In this document: piece by piece, positions 46,330 through 57,958 of the stretch
Layout: every line of letters starts with the position of its first letter
Numbering within the stretch: position 1 is the stretch's first letter
Assembly: GCA_004026145.2 (NCBI GenBank)
Contig: CP034989.1
Span: 6,826,396-6,890,395, forward strand
DNA: 64,000 nt
Reading direction: 5' to 3'
DNA from: Takifugu bimaculatus
Lineage: Eukaryota; Chordata; Actinopteri; Tetraodontiformes; Tetraodontidae
Notes under the pieces: model-generated
Database searches by the model: none
Seen by the model: the letters and a program-made list of their open reading frames with translations, nothing else
What the model was told of the DNA's origin: nothing
Program-made: the position numbers and the translations under genes

Positions 46330-48150
46330 GTAGGATATAATAGGATTTGACTCCTTCTCCTGCTCCGTCCGTCTGCACATTCACCAAACCCATGCATATG
46401 TATAGACGGAGGCTCAGGGCAATAATCGCAGCTTTAATAAGAAGCAGCGTATAATTTTAGCTTCTAAGTCAGGAGGGGACTTATGAATTCTGCCAGGAAT
46501 ATGAATATTTTCCATGTCCAAACACGAGTCTGTTTGGCCAAATTATAGCGGCCCGGAGAGGGTTTGGTCCTTTTTTTCTGCAGAACAAACAGGAGCTCGG
46601 AGCAGCAGGTGATTCAACAGATGACCGTTAATTATAAAGAGGACCGATCCCCAGGTCGCTGAAACAGGCGGGCCATCGTTTGCGCTCCTAGAGTTCAGTT
46701 CTTGGAGTTCTCCCTGAGGAATCGGAGGTGTGTCCTTCCACTCGGGAGGACCTGACCCAGGTGGTTCTGACACCTGACACCCTGAGGCGGTTGCTGGTGG
46801 ACTACATTACCCAGCATCCTTCTTGGTTCTCTGTTTCAGTGCCAGATAAACCGAGGCCACAGCCACCTACTCACCTGTCACCTCCTTCCTTGGAGTGCTT
46901 GGTGATCAGGTGATCAGGTTCCACCCACCTGAGCGCAGAGGACCTGAAAGAAGTCAGAGAGGTTGTGAGAAAATCTCCCTTTATTCCTCCGTCCCCTTCT
47001 TCCTCCTCTCTGACTCGCTCTCCGTTTGCTGCCAAAGGTCTTGATTAATGGTGCGCTTTAATTAATACTTTTGAGGCACTTAGAGCAGAGGCCTCACAAT
47101 TAGCAGCGGCCTGGAGAGTGTAATCACCTGAGCTCATCCAGATCTTATCCACAGACGTCTGACTGACGGATGGACTGAGACAGGAGCAGCATGTGGGAGC
47201 CTGTCGCTCCACTCAAAGATGAAAACGGGCTTAAAATTGAAGCACGTGGCCCCGAGGTACACCATACCTCACTCTGTGTGTGTGCATATGTGTATGTGTG
47301 TGTGTTTGTGTGTGTGTGTAAACGTATGTATGAATAGTAGAAATACTAAAGGAAAAGAGACTGAAGAAATTTTGGTGACTGACACATTAAAAACTAGTTA
47401 ATAAGGCTAATTCTGGACTTGAATAAACGTTAAAGTGAAGACTAAAAGACGTTAGCTCACGTAGCCATTAAATTAAGGGCATGTTGAGTTGTATTTGCTA
47501 AATATTTGTTAAAGAACAAGTGACCTTGACTTGACTTGCAACTGGCAGAAATACTGATTTAAAGAATATTAAAAACATGTTGTGTGTTCGCACATTGAGA
47601 CATTAATAACCAAGGGTGTATTTGCTTTTCAATAAGCCTGTTAGCTTAGCATACATTCCCTCATTTTGTTTAAGATGGTCCGAACGGTTTGAATTTCCGT
47701 GTTGTGAGTGGTCAAATCTCCATATTAGCAGCGTGTTGAAAAATTAGTAAAGACACAGGAGTGAAACTTTTCTGCCATGTTAATTGTCCTGATAGCATGA
47801 CTCAGCAAATTCTGTACTTTAAATGGCTACATATTTAGGTTTTAATGAAATGATTAGGACGGTTCTGGTTTTAGTTCTGCTTTCTACCTTCAAACATCTT
47901 GTTCTAACAGATCATATTCACCTTAATCGCTGCCACTGCACGCTTGTTATTCTCATATTCGCCGCATTATTTCAGCTAATTAGCAGTCAAACAGCTAATG
48001 GCGATCACGTCGGAGGTTTTCTTGCTTCTTCAGCTAAAATACATTTCCCCCCCTGCATCAGCAAACAAGTCGGACGCGCCAAGTGAATCCGTAATGAGCG
48101 AAAAGGCGAGAAAAAAAAAAAAATAAAAATAAAAAAGCAGGCCTCGCTTC
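46330..48150. other. Gene-free stretch with scattered motifs
   Basis: Holds an ACTACATTACCCAGCATCC word (46801-46819), the candidate element at 46990-47130, an imperfect TG tract near 47274-47320, and AT-rich DNA from 47330 to 47830. No exon is recognised. Confidence 0.6.
46990..47130. promoter_or_regulatory. Candidate conserved non-coding element
   Basis: GATTAATGG and TTTAATTAATAC (TAATTA at 47059-47064) are followed by CACAATTAGCAGC and GTGTAATCACCTGAGC. Complex sequence without simple repeats. Motif-based only. Confidence 0.3.
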
Positions 48151-48155
48151 TGCCG

Positions 48156-48177
48156 GTTTTCCCGCAAACGGGAAAAC
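48156..48177. promoter_or_regulatory. Perfect hairpin with E2F-like word
   Basis: GTTTTCCCG (48156-48164) and CGGGAAAAC (48169-48177) form a perfect nine-base inverted repeat around a CAAA loop. The left arm plus the next base reads TTTTCCCGC, an E2F-type site. It sits at the edge of a candidate conserved element that runs on to about 48300. It could be a paired binding site or a small structured element. Confidence 0.4.
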
Positions 48178-48300
48178 TTGGCTGCGTTAATTACAAAGTG
48201 ATTAAGAGCTCCTGTTTTCAGGAGGCTGTATCATTTAATGGAGGGGAAATAATGATCACAATTCCACAACTTCTAATTAGAAAAGCAGCTCAAATCTTAT
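48178..48300. promoter_or_regulatory. Candidate conserved non-coding element
   Basis: Carries GCGTTAATTACAAAGTGATTAAGAG in two overlapping parts, CATTTAATGG, GAAATAATGATCAC and TTCTAATTAGAA. The last is a 12-base palindrome. A dense homeodomain-like word set, motif-based only. Confidence 0.35.
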
Positions 48301-48324
48301 CAGGAAAGGCACGATGCTAGCATC

Positions 48325-48329
48325 TGTGT

Positions 48330-48399
<70 letters not shown>

Positions 48400-48404
48400 C
48401 TGTG
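48325..48404 (+). repeat. (TG)n microsatellite
   Basis: About 80 bases of TG with single A and C interruptions. Confidence 0.95.
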
Positions 48405-48600
48405 TTTTCCAGGGGTGCACGCTTGCGTAGGCCCACCAGGTTGAAGTCGGCGGCGGATTATGTTGGCTGATACGACCCCAAAGAATCAAAGGAGACACAG
48501 ACGATTACAGGTGTGATAACCTATGAGTTGTCTGATGCTTTTTACAGTCTGACACGGCTGAAACCACCGCACAAACATTCCCATCCCGACTCTGACTTAT

Positions 48601-48631
<31 letters not shown>

Positions 48632-48658
48632 ACACACACACACACGCACACACACACA
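48601..48658 (+). repeat. (CA)n microsatellite
   Basis: About 58 bases of CA with TC and GC interruptions, in inverted relation to the TG tract ending at 48404. Confidence 0.95.
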
Positions 48659-48981
48659 GGAGGAGTTTGTGTGCGCTGGCAGCTGCTGCAGCTGTTTTGT
48701 TATACTTAAGAGGATATTTCCACTCAGATAGACAACAAGAATCCTCCCAAAAGGGACGTGTAATGGTTTCTGTTAAATTGGCAAACAACGGCACCCCTGC
48801 ATGTGCGTGCGCACGTGCATGCGTGTGTGTGAGGGAGAGACCTGGGGCAGGAATTGTATACAGTATATGAGTCATGTTATGGCAATGACACAGTCTGAAA
48901 CCGCCGTACTTTCACTGAAGGACGCGTTATCTTCCCCGCAGGTCAAACAGGCACTTTCATAACATCCAAATGGGATTTTTA

Positions 48982-48985
<4 letters not shown>

Positions 48986-49012
<27 letters not shown>
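48986..49012 (+). repeat. (TG)13 microsatellite
   Basis: A short pure TG tract, third dinucleotide tract within 700 bases. Confidence 0.9.
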
Positions 49013-49149
49013 TATGATTAATTCGCAGCCTTTCCATCGTTGTCTGATTTATGGCTGCTCCTTCCTCTCTGTGATGGACTGATCGAGCGAGTTCTGCTAC
49101 AGCTTTGTTGCCATCAATCGGCTCCGGTGGGCGAGGACAAACGTGGGTG

Positions 49150-49330
49150 GCTTCTTTCATTTATGATTTTTTATTTTTTTCATTACAGTTTATTAGGCAA
49201 AACAGCCGTAAATCAGCGCTCTGACAGGCCTGGCAGCGCCGCACAATTGATGGCGCGGAGTTGAAAGCGGGAGACTGACAGCACCGGCTCATGTTTGATA
49301 TTGCGCTCAGGGTTGATTGACTGCGTGTTT
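49150..49330. promoter_or_regulatory. Candidate conserved non-coding element
   Basis: ATTTATGATTTTTTATTTTT and CATTACAGTTTATTAGGC run into CCGTAAATCAGCGCTCTGACAG, CACAATTGATGGCGCGG and GTTGATTGACTGCG. The mix of PBX/HOX-like TGATTGAC and E-box-like CAATTG words suggests regulatory DNA. Motif-based only. Confidence 0.25.
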
Positions 49331-49897
49331 CCAGCCGTCGCATCGTGGCCGTTTGCAAAATTCGGCTTGAATCCGGTTGGAAAGATCCAGGAAACGGGGA
49401 AAAGAACAAGCAAGCGCACGTGACGGCGAAAGCAACTGAACTGGGAATGCTAGCTCTTCTTTAGCGTTCCCGGCTAACCTCCGCGATGCCGTATTCCACT
49501 CGCAGCTTCAGGTGCTGCGACGTGAGAGAATAATTAGGTGGTGGAAGCTGGGAAGGCCCCAGACTGGCAGCGGGTTTCCAATCCTCTCACAGCCTCCACG
49601 CCATCGCCGCCGCCATCTTCAGAAAGGCTTGGACCGGAATCGGCTTTGGGAGCGGTGGCGGCTCCTTTCACCACGTCTGTGCAGGCCTGGAGGAGGAGGC
49701 AGGTGTGGGTGAGGAGGGTGAGGGCCGGGGGCTGTGGGGGGGGGGGGGGGATTGTCCGGGGAAAACGTCTGCTTGGCCGTCCCTGGCTGAGAGGTAAGCC
49801 TCGCCGGTGGCGTGCTGAAAACCAACCGTGTTGTTGCTGGCTACCGAGCCAAAAAACCACTGATGCATTTTTTTTTTTTTTTGGGAAGCCCCTGGTG

Positions 49898-49900
<3 letters not shown>

Positions 49901-49948
<48 letters not shown>
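49901..49948 (+). repeat. (CA)24 microsatellite
   Basis: A pure CA tract of 24 units, 18 bases after a T run. Confidence 0.95.
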
Positions 49949-49950
<2 letters not shown>

Positions 49951-51109
49951 TTTTATGCTTAACCAGCCCTACTCAAACAATACTGAGACAAAAGCGCAGG
50001 CAAACACCGACACACTGAGCCAAAGGTACAACCTCAAATTTAAACACACACACTCACTCTCACACACACACACACAGCCGCTTTGCCAGGTGGCAGAGGG
50101 AAGCTCTCGGCTGAGAGCGAGCGGTGAGGAGGAGGAGAGGCTCTTGGCCGGCCTTGAAAGCAGGAGGCACAAACGGCGGCGGTGACGGCGGCGGTGCCCA
50201 GGTTCTGGATGCAGCCGTGGGAGCCCTGGAGGGGTTTCCTGGGCACGTCTGCTGATGGAGGAGGAGGGTGGAGGGACGGTATCGAGGCTGCGGTCAGCCC
50301 CCCTCTGTAACAGAGAAGCGTGATCCCAGACACAGCTGTCCTGTTCTGAGCCCGACCTCCTTGTCAGCGGGCCCAGAGATGCTCAGACCCTGCTAACACT
50401 CGCCGCATTGTTTCCGCCATCTGCGCTGGATGCTAAATAAGACATACCTCCTCCCAAAGGTGTGTGTGTGTGTAGCACGGCAGCTTTAGGGCTATGCTAA
50501 TTATCTCTGGAATAGAAATACAACACCTGCAGATAAGACGCTGTGGGTTCGCACCCGGCCTGCTGAGGTGATCAGATAAGGTGGGGGGGGGGGGCTGGAT
50601 CCAGTAGCCAGGTGGATCAGATCCCCTCACAGAACAAAAAGGAGGAGAAGAAGAAGAGGGAGTCCCTCCATTCAGGTTCTTCCTCGCTAGCTATTGTATA
50701 AAACACACCTTATTTTAGCACTCATCTGCCCCTTCCTCGTCACTGGAGCTTTACCTCCTTTGTTAAGGTCCTGCTGTAGCTTCAAACACACACCCCTGAG
50801 CGCATCGCTCCATCCGCCATCAGGGCGGTTTTCTTTAAGATAGAATATACGTCTGTCCGGGAGGATTCGATGGTAACGCACCTTTATCTGAGGAGCTTCA
50901 CGTATCAGGGCCTCATTTTCCCTGAACCCTAGGATCAAGTCCCACTGGGGGGGACCGGAGAGGAGACTGGGAGCAGGGGACTGAATAGCAAAAAAAGAGA
51001 GAGGAAGGATGAATTAAGAGAGTCGGCGAGGTTTCCTGATTTTGGCTGGCTCAGGGAAAAAGAGCTGGGGAAGGGGGGGTCAGCGAAGAGCCTGGCCAGA
51101 CTCCAGAAT

Positions 51110-51114
<5 letters not shown>

Positions 51115-51149
<35 letters not shown>
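51115..51149 (+). repeat. (GA)17 microsatellite
   Basis: A pure GA tract of about 17 units. Confidence 0.95.
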
Positions 51150-51150
<1 letters not shown>

Positions 51151-51630
51151 CCGGTTATGGCTAAGCCAGTCACAGGCCGCACCACAGTGAGCCATAATTG
51201 AAGGTAATTGTTGGGAAGAGCCGACACACACGCCCCCCCCCCAGGTGTGCCCTGTGGGGGGGGGGGGCACCCTCCTCCTCCACCATCCCTCACCTGTCCT
51301 CCACAACAGCACAAAATGGCCCTTTTAGTCTTTAAGATGGAAACAAACTGAGCAAACAAAAGTCTTTTTTAGACTTTTAATATCAAGGTAATGTCAGATA
51401 TCAGATTTTTGCGGCGTGTGTGAGATGCTCAAACATTTACGCGGCGGAGTTTGGATATTTCGGGCATCGTTGACGCGCGCTTTACTGCTTAGGATCAACT
51501 TTATTTCCATTTACTGTCCAAATATGAATGAAGGTCACACAGATCACCTGACCTTTCTTCTGAATCCTCCGAAATGAGCACGATTATTTATGTTAAACAT
51601 TTTTAAATAGATTTCAGAGGCTGCTTGCAG

Positions 51631-51659
51631 TGTGTGTGCGTGTGTGTGTGTGTGTGTGT
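51631..51659 (+). repeat. (TG)14 microsatellite
   Basis: A TG tract with one CG interruption. Confidence 0.9.
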
Positions 51660-52064
51660 TTGCGGGCAGTAGATGGAGGAAATCATCTTCCCCACTTTGC
51701 CTAGCCTCCTCGGTTGGATGGCTTTAGCTCCACGAGCGCGCTGGAGCAGGAAATCCAGATTCGCAGCCTATCAGCGAAATAGCACATATATGACTCCCCC
51801 AGACTAAGACGCTCTAATCAGGGCTGCCAACCCGCTAACTCCAGCACCATCATCACCAGACGCCAGATTGACTCCTGAGCTGGAATCGCAGCTCCTGCTT
51901 TACGCCATAAAATGATCCCTGAACCCCCCCCCCCAAAGCTGGTGGAGCTAATGCAGTGTAATGTAAAAATTAGCAGCGGACGGACCGATGGAAGAGGAAT
52001 AAAAATGAAAAAAATGGTTCCTCCGATTGGACGCTCCACTCCAGAGGCCCGTCTTTTCTCTCCC

Positions 52065-52310
52065 CGCTAACCTTTTTCCTGTAATTAGCGGCTATCTGTG
52101 ATCCGGGGTCCTGTCTCGCCATCGGCATGGCGGGGGCTCACTCGTCGGGACCGGCTTTGATAATTAACCCGCCAAAATGAACTTTAATTCTTCCTCTTGC
52201 GGTGATAGATCTGGCCTGTAATTACAGCCATGTAATTAAAAGTTCCAATCAATCCAATCTGCCGGTTTCCGGGTCTCAGTGAAAGAACAGGAGAAATTAG
52301 GATTTAATCC
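52065..52310. promoter_or_regulatory. Candidate enhancer: four TAATTA and a palindrome
   Basis: TAATTA lies at 52082, 52161, 52219 and 52233. The third is the centre of a perfect 12-base palindrome, CTGTAATTACAG (52216-52227), a form preferred by paired-class homeodomain dimers. CCAATCAATCCAAT follows from about 52246 and contains PBX/HOX-like ATCAAT words and two CCAAT boxes. The sequence is complex and flanked by simple C-rich and CA repeats. This is one of the better enhancer candidates in the window. Confidence 0.45.
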
Positions 52311-53985
52311 TCAGTGCACCCCTGAACCCAACCCCCCCACCATACACACACACACACACGTGTTGACTTATATACACAGTTACACCCCCAAACCCTGAAA
52401 CCTCATCTTAACCCCCCCTCCAATCACCATCACCACCACCACCACCAATCACGGCGTCCAACTAAAAATCTACAACATAAAATGGACCATTATGTTCTTT
52501 AAAAACTCATTACAGCGTTTGAAATGGGAATCTGGGGAAGTCTGTTTAAACATCTCCTCCTCCACATTGTGCCCAGATTGGGCGGGGGGTAGGGGGGGGC
52601 ACATCGGGGGACGTGGCATGCAATTAAGAACAGAATGGATTAGTTTCCTTTTAAAAGTTATTGAGACACAATGAAGGCAGAGGTTTTCTCCACCACCCCC
52701 CCATCATCTGTATTGATGCCCCCCCCCCAAACGTAAGCCCCTCTGCTCGCCCTCTCAGTTATGACAGTCTGTATTTCACAGGACAGGAGGCGAGGAAAGC
52801 CCTTTGGCCTTTTCGCTGTGACGGGTGAGAGAAAAGAGGTGTGACAGAGCCGTTAGCGCGAGACAAACACGACAGGAAGGCTAAACGGCTAAACCGCCTG
52901 CGTCCGTCCTCCCGGCCCCCTCCTCGCCCAAAGACGGCCAATCCGCTATGATCACACACGACGGTGACTTAATGGTTTAACAGCTACACGTGTCGGTCGA
53001 AAAGAAAAGAAAAACGTAGTCAACGACTCTTGTTTTGAGCCGTTTTTAACAACAAAGCATCAAAGAAACATCAAACATTCTGCTTTGATTTATAAAAGCA
53101 CCGCTGTTCATGTGGGCCTTCTCCACAGGTATCAGTTTACACAAACGTCTCTATTTTGTCGCTTCTTTGTTCTTCTCTTCGTACAGAAATAAGTTTTAAG
53201 CGTCGCGCCGTTGACCTCCTAAAACCTCAGGGGTTTTCTCGCTGTGGCGGCCGCCCCGCTTGTTCCAGAACCGCTAATTTCATTCGGCAGAGACGCGAAA
53301 AATGCAGACTTACGATTAAACATTCAGGAGAGATTAAATTAGCGCCCCCCCCCAACACGCCGCCACCGCCACCTTTTTTAAAAGCGGAGGTTAAAAAGTG
53401 CGTTAATCGTGTCGGGTAGAAGAAATGGGATGATAATCAGCCTCGTTTGGAGTCTATCCTCCTGCTGTTCCGCCGGCCGCTAATCCAAACACGGCTCCTC
53501 GGCTGCACCTGAAAGCTGCCTGATCCCAGCTGAATTCTAATGGTTTAAATGGAAAATCCAGAACAAACGCTCTGACCCCCCCACCCCCCACCCCCACCCC
53601 GGCCTTTCCTTTCACCGCGTCACATCTTATCTGACTTCTTATTCTATCACTCAGAGGTGCAACACAATGGAGACACAAGTCAGGCGCCACCGGACGCGCG
53701 CTAATTTATTGCAGCTAAATAGTCCCGTTGCATCTGTGGTCGGAGGCGCCTCTGCCCACGATAACGTCCATATCAGCTGATAAACTTGGGCGTTTTAAGC
53801 TACCGAGACCCTTTATGGCCGGCGTATTTAGCCGCCTCTTGTTTCCACATGAGAAAAATTGGTGAAAACAGGTGACTCAACTCTGAGTTCTTTTCCTTTT
53901 CATATTTCCGTGGCTCCCTGGAAAGTTTCACAAAGAAAGTGCAGAATTTCATAAATACGAGTGTAACACACACATACACACACAC

Positions 53986-54031
<46 letters not shown>

Positions 54032-55080
54032 CCTCCATCACTCCTGCCACCCCTTCATCAGAGCAGAGGAGGCTAATCACTCACTCTGTATCCTAACCAA
54101 AACAAAATGGTGCCAACCAGTAGCTTTTAGCCGTGTTTACACTCCTAACTCCCCCACCTCCCTCCCGCCTCCCTTTCCTCCCTCCCCCGGCGGCTCGTGG
54201 CGGCGTGGGTGATTAATTTGGGCCGTGTAGACAGGTAAACACAGGCCTATTTAGCTGGCTTACCCGCCACCATATTTATACTCAACAGGACTTAGCTTAA
54301 GATAGAATATCCTCAAAGCTCTCATCTGTTTATTTTCTCTAACTGCTCCAGGAGCTCCGTCCTGACTCCCCTCCTCGCCCTACCTCCTCCTGACTCCTTC
54401 ACTCCTCCTCTTTCCTATCTCCTCCCCTCCTGACCTTCCTCTCACTCAGGTCAAACATGAGACACATTTTTGTCTCCCTTCTTCCCTTTTTTTAATGTTA
54501 GAGTTAAAAGTACAAATTTTCGGGTTAGCCTGAAATGCTAATCACCATCGAATACTTTCACATCAGGTTGGAGATGCTATGTGGGCTGTTCAAGTAAATT
54601 AGTACGATTCCGCTCAGGATATACACCCAATTATCAGCGATAGCCAACGTCATTCTCCTAAAACTTATCTTTAGTAAATTAGCGTAGCTTAATATAACTC
54701 TTATCTGCTTTCACTCCAGCTCATGTTCTAACCTGGACAATTCACATTAGTCGTGCCAGCAACAGCAAGAAATAATCCTTCTATTTAGAATCCAGTTCAC
54801 TGTTCTCTTTCACTCTGGAATTGCTACGCTTGTCCACAAAATGCTAACATGCTAAATTTAAGTATTGCATGAGAGGAGCCTCAAACATCTCCATGAGAAA
54901 AGCCACTTTGGAGTATTTACCTGAAGAGAAGAAGATCTAATTACTAGCCGCCAAACACAAGCGTAGCGGCCATCGTACGAGGGAGGCGCTCGTTAAACCC
55001 GGGTTTGATAGCATCATTAGCGCGTCCACAGATGCGCCGCGGCGACAGAATCTCTGCGGTCACAAGTACCCAGTGAAACC
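52311..55080. other. Gene-free stretch
   Basis: Contains C runs and a CAC-triplet patch near 52420-52445, a CA tract, and a possible element at 54210-54310 (GTGATTAATTTGGGCC, CCATATTTATAC). TTAGC/GCTAA words are frequent from 54500 to 54960. No exon is recognised. Confidence 0.6.
53966..54028 (+). repeat. (CA)n microsatellite
   Basis: About 63 bases of CA with TA and GC interruptions. Confidence 0.95.
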
Positions 55081-55084
55081 GGCC

Positions 55085-55460
55085 CGGCTAAGTGGTTTTA
55101 AGTGACATTAAATGTACGCGCGCATGCAGAATCACACTCTCGAAGAGTAATTTAATTACTGATCCCCTGATTCTCGGGCCACAATCCGTTCTTTTAAGAT
55201 CTCCTCCGCCAGCGCACGGCAAACAGATCATACAAATGTTTTCCCCCTCTGCGAGTCCCATCATGCCTCTGGGCAGGGATAATTACTTATCAACACTAGA
55301 GTCCCTTAAAGGGGCGGCCGGGAGCACACAGGCTGTCTGTTTGTCTGGGGATTTTTATTCCAGCACCTCGTGGAGATGATTTGTCTATTATCTGCGGTGG
55401 ATTTGCTCCTCTCTTCATCTGCAGCGCATTACTGCAGCCATAAAGCTGCAAGGTCAGGAG
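55085..55460. promoter_or_regulatory. Candidate conserved non-coding element
   Basis: TAATTA lies at 55153-55158 and 55280-55285 in non-repetitive sequence that also has GGATAATTACTTATC, GTCTATTATCTGCGG and CTGCAGCCATAAAGCTGC. The length and lack of simple repeats fit a developmental enhancer. Motif-based only. Confidence 0.35.
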
Positions 55461-57659
55461 AAAGGCAGGGGGGAGAGGGGGGAGGCTACAGAGGCTTTAC
55501 CCCCGACACACTCACCCCTTGTGAATCTGGGCGTCTGCTCACTGAAAATAGCCGCCGCCGCCTCTATCGGGAGCGCCGTTTTATTTTTTTTTACATCTCC
55601 ACGCAGGGTGGCGACGGATGAGGAGCCTGATGGCGATCCAGGGTCTCCCCTCCGCAAAGAAGGAACATTCCGGATTTTTCCATCAGCCTTTGAAATCCCA
55701 CAAAGTGTGTTGGAATTTTCTGCTGCGGAGGCGTTTTTTTTTTCTTACCATCCAGAAAACTTCCGAACCAACGCGCTGAACATGGGAAGCTAACTTTGTT
55801 TTCCCAGTGCGCTTGTCCTCTGGACACCTGACCAGAGAGGTGAAGCTCCAGGATGGGGATCGGGTACAGCAGGGGGCGGAGCTAACAAGATCAACGTTTG
55901 TGGGAGAATTCTGAACCACAGTTTGGGTCACATGGGACATATTTATCATGTTAAACCACATTAAATGTATAAATTAACAACAAAGATAGGCGAGTTAAAA
56001 GTTCTATTACTCTTTCAAACTCAACAGAAATAAGGAGGAAGCAGCAGCTCCTTGTTAGCCTGAAAGGATTACGGAACTCGGGATTGTAAGGATTAATTGT
56101 CTAGATTATTTAGCTGGGCAGGAATAGGAAGGAGGAAATATCTCAATAAATAATGAGATAATAAATAAAAACCAGCGGCAGTCTAGAACCTCCCACCGCA
56201 GCGGCCCGAGTCCCCGCAGGCCGGCGCAGGGTCGTCAGTCCTGCTCTGCATGCAGACACCATCGTTCCTCACAGCTCGGCCTTAATCAGCTGCTGACAGC
56301 GTCATTACCCAGCTGCAGCCGACCCAGGAATTCTAATGATTCACAGGCTGCAGAGGAGAGCAGAGGTCCGACCGAGACCCACCACCTGCACTCTCCCAGA
56401 ACCAGCCTCAGTTTGAACTTGGACCTCTTAAAACAGATGCAAACATGCTAATCCTAAGCCTGACCAGTTGTTTCTCAGTTCACCCAGGTGGTGAAGGTGC
56501 TGGAACACGTTCCTGTGGTTTCAGACCTTAAACCGCTCCAACCACCTTCACACCTGTCCCCACTTCCCATCAGTCACCATCAAACCACTGACAGTTGAGC
56601 CAATGCTAACATTGCTAACGTGTTCCGCTGGAAACTTTCTTGTCGTGTAAGAACTAAAACAAACCTTGCCTGCTTGTCTATGACAGCTGGACCAACAACC
56701 TGTTGGTGGGACTGCAGGCAGAACCAGCTCCAGCACCTCCGGCGTCTTTATCCTGCACTCTTATCGGCACGTGCGCTTGTGTACAGTAAAGGCTAATATA
56801 ATCGGCGCTAATGTAGCAGCAGAGTGATGCAGAGCGTCCCAAAGATCCGGCGTGTTGATCCGGTGTGTGGGGGGGGGGGTGTTCCAGTTTCATCTTGTTT
56901 TAAGATGAGGTGATCTAACGCAGGCCAACAGATTTAAAACCACTGATAATGAGGTGATACCACATGTTCCTTATACACAGACGACTGCACGCTAAACATT
57001 TCAGGTTCTGTTTCAGTTATTTTTCTGTGTCACGTAAAAACACCCTGATTTTTCTTCATTTATCTTGTCTGTTCATTTGTCTGTAGTTATTGTTTGTTGT
57101 GTTTCAGCGATGCTAACGTGATGCAGAAGTTTATTATTTTAAAAAAGGATAAAAGAAAAACATGCTAGCAGCGTTAGCGTAAGCTTTTCTGGTCTGAGTC
57201 CTGTTGAAGGTGACAACTTAGCATTGTTTTCTTCCTCAGTGTTTTTAGGTAAAAACAAAGGAGTTCTTTCCTGAGTTATTTGCACTTTTACGCCGAATGT
57301 TTACGGTAGTTTTTAAGTTTCTGGGTTTTTTTATTTTAGTTTAATAACGCTGCGCTCATCGAGCATCGAGCTTTTCCCGTCTTCCTCCTGCCGGGACAGC
57401 ATCCTCTTGTATCTCCCCTTCATCACCCTCTTCTTCCTCCTCTGTGTACACATCCATCACACCCCCCACCCCCCCCTCCACCTGGAATGAGAAAGGAGGG
57501 AGCGCGGCGGCGAACATGCCACAGTAGTTTCCATTAACCGAGACCAAACATCAGCGAGCATATCTCTGACACCAAAGTGTCTGCCTGGGTGCCCCCGCTC
57601 GCTCTCATCCCCCCCCCCCCCACACACACACACACACACCCCCACTCCTCCCCCTCCCC
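55461..57659. other. Gene-free stretch
   Basis: Includes T runs near 55580 and 55735, a G run near 56870 and C-rich runs at 57460-57660. Open frames overlap on both strands without a family match. Confidence 0.6.
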
Positions 57660-57689
57660 ACCCCCGCCATCTCGCCGTTTTAATATAGG

Positions 57690-57900
57690 GAAGTGGAGAT
57701 GAAAAATGGTGTGCTTTTGTTTATTTGCCACCGATGCAAATGCGACCACGGCAGGATTAGTGAGTTCTCCATCTCTGCGCTGATAGCGCCGCGAAGAAAG
57801 AGCGGATTTTTATGCAAAAACCATCTCTCCCACCCTTCCTATGACAATTGCAATGCATCACTTCATAGACAGTTTTTAATCTGTTTCAAACCAACCACAC
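57690..57900. promoter_or_regulatory. Candidate enhancer with octamer and forkhead-like words
   Basis: An exact octamer ATGCAAAT lies at 57734-57741, preceded by TTGTTTATTTG, a forkhead-type word. A near-octamer TATGCAAAAA follows at about 57811, then GACAATTGCAATGC. The sequence is complex and lies between simple repeats. Motif-based only. Confidence 0.35.
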
Positions 57901-57931
57901 TTTGAACTGCTGGGAATGTGAGATATACAAC

Positions 57932-57958
57932 TGTGTGTGTGTGTGTGTGTGTGCGTGT
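57932..57958 (+). repeat. (TG)13 microsatellite
   Basis: A short TG tract with one CG interruption. Confidence 0.9.

Larger units (their letters stand above)
49331..52060. other. Gene-free, microsatellite-rich stretch
   Basis: Includes a 15-G run (49736-49750), a T run (49868-49882), CA and GA tracts and several further C or G runs near 50580, 51230 and 51260. A 215-codon open frame (49538-50185) begins without ATG and runs through the T run and the CA tracts as poly-F and His-Thr repeats, so it is not called. Confidence 0.65.

Noticed and set aside
49538..50185. 215-codon open frame on the plus strand
   Set aside because: It starts with GTG and not ATG, reads through a T run as poly-F and through CA tracts as His-Thr repeats, and overlaps open frames on the other strand.
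50545..50560. GGGTTCGCACCCGG word resembling a tRNA T arm
   Set aside because: The upstream sequence does not fold into the remaining cloverleaf and lacks an A box.
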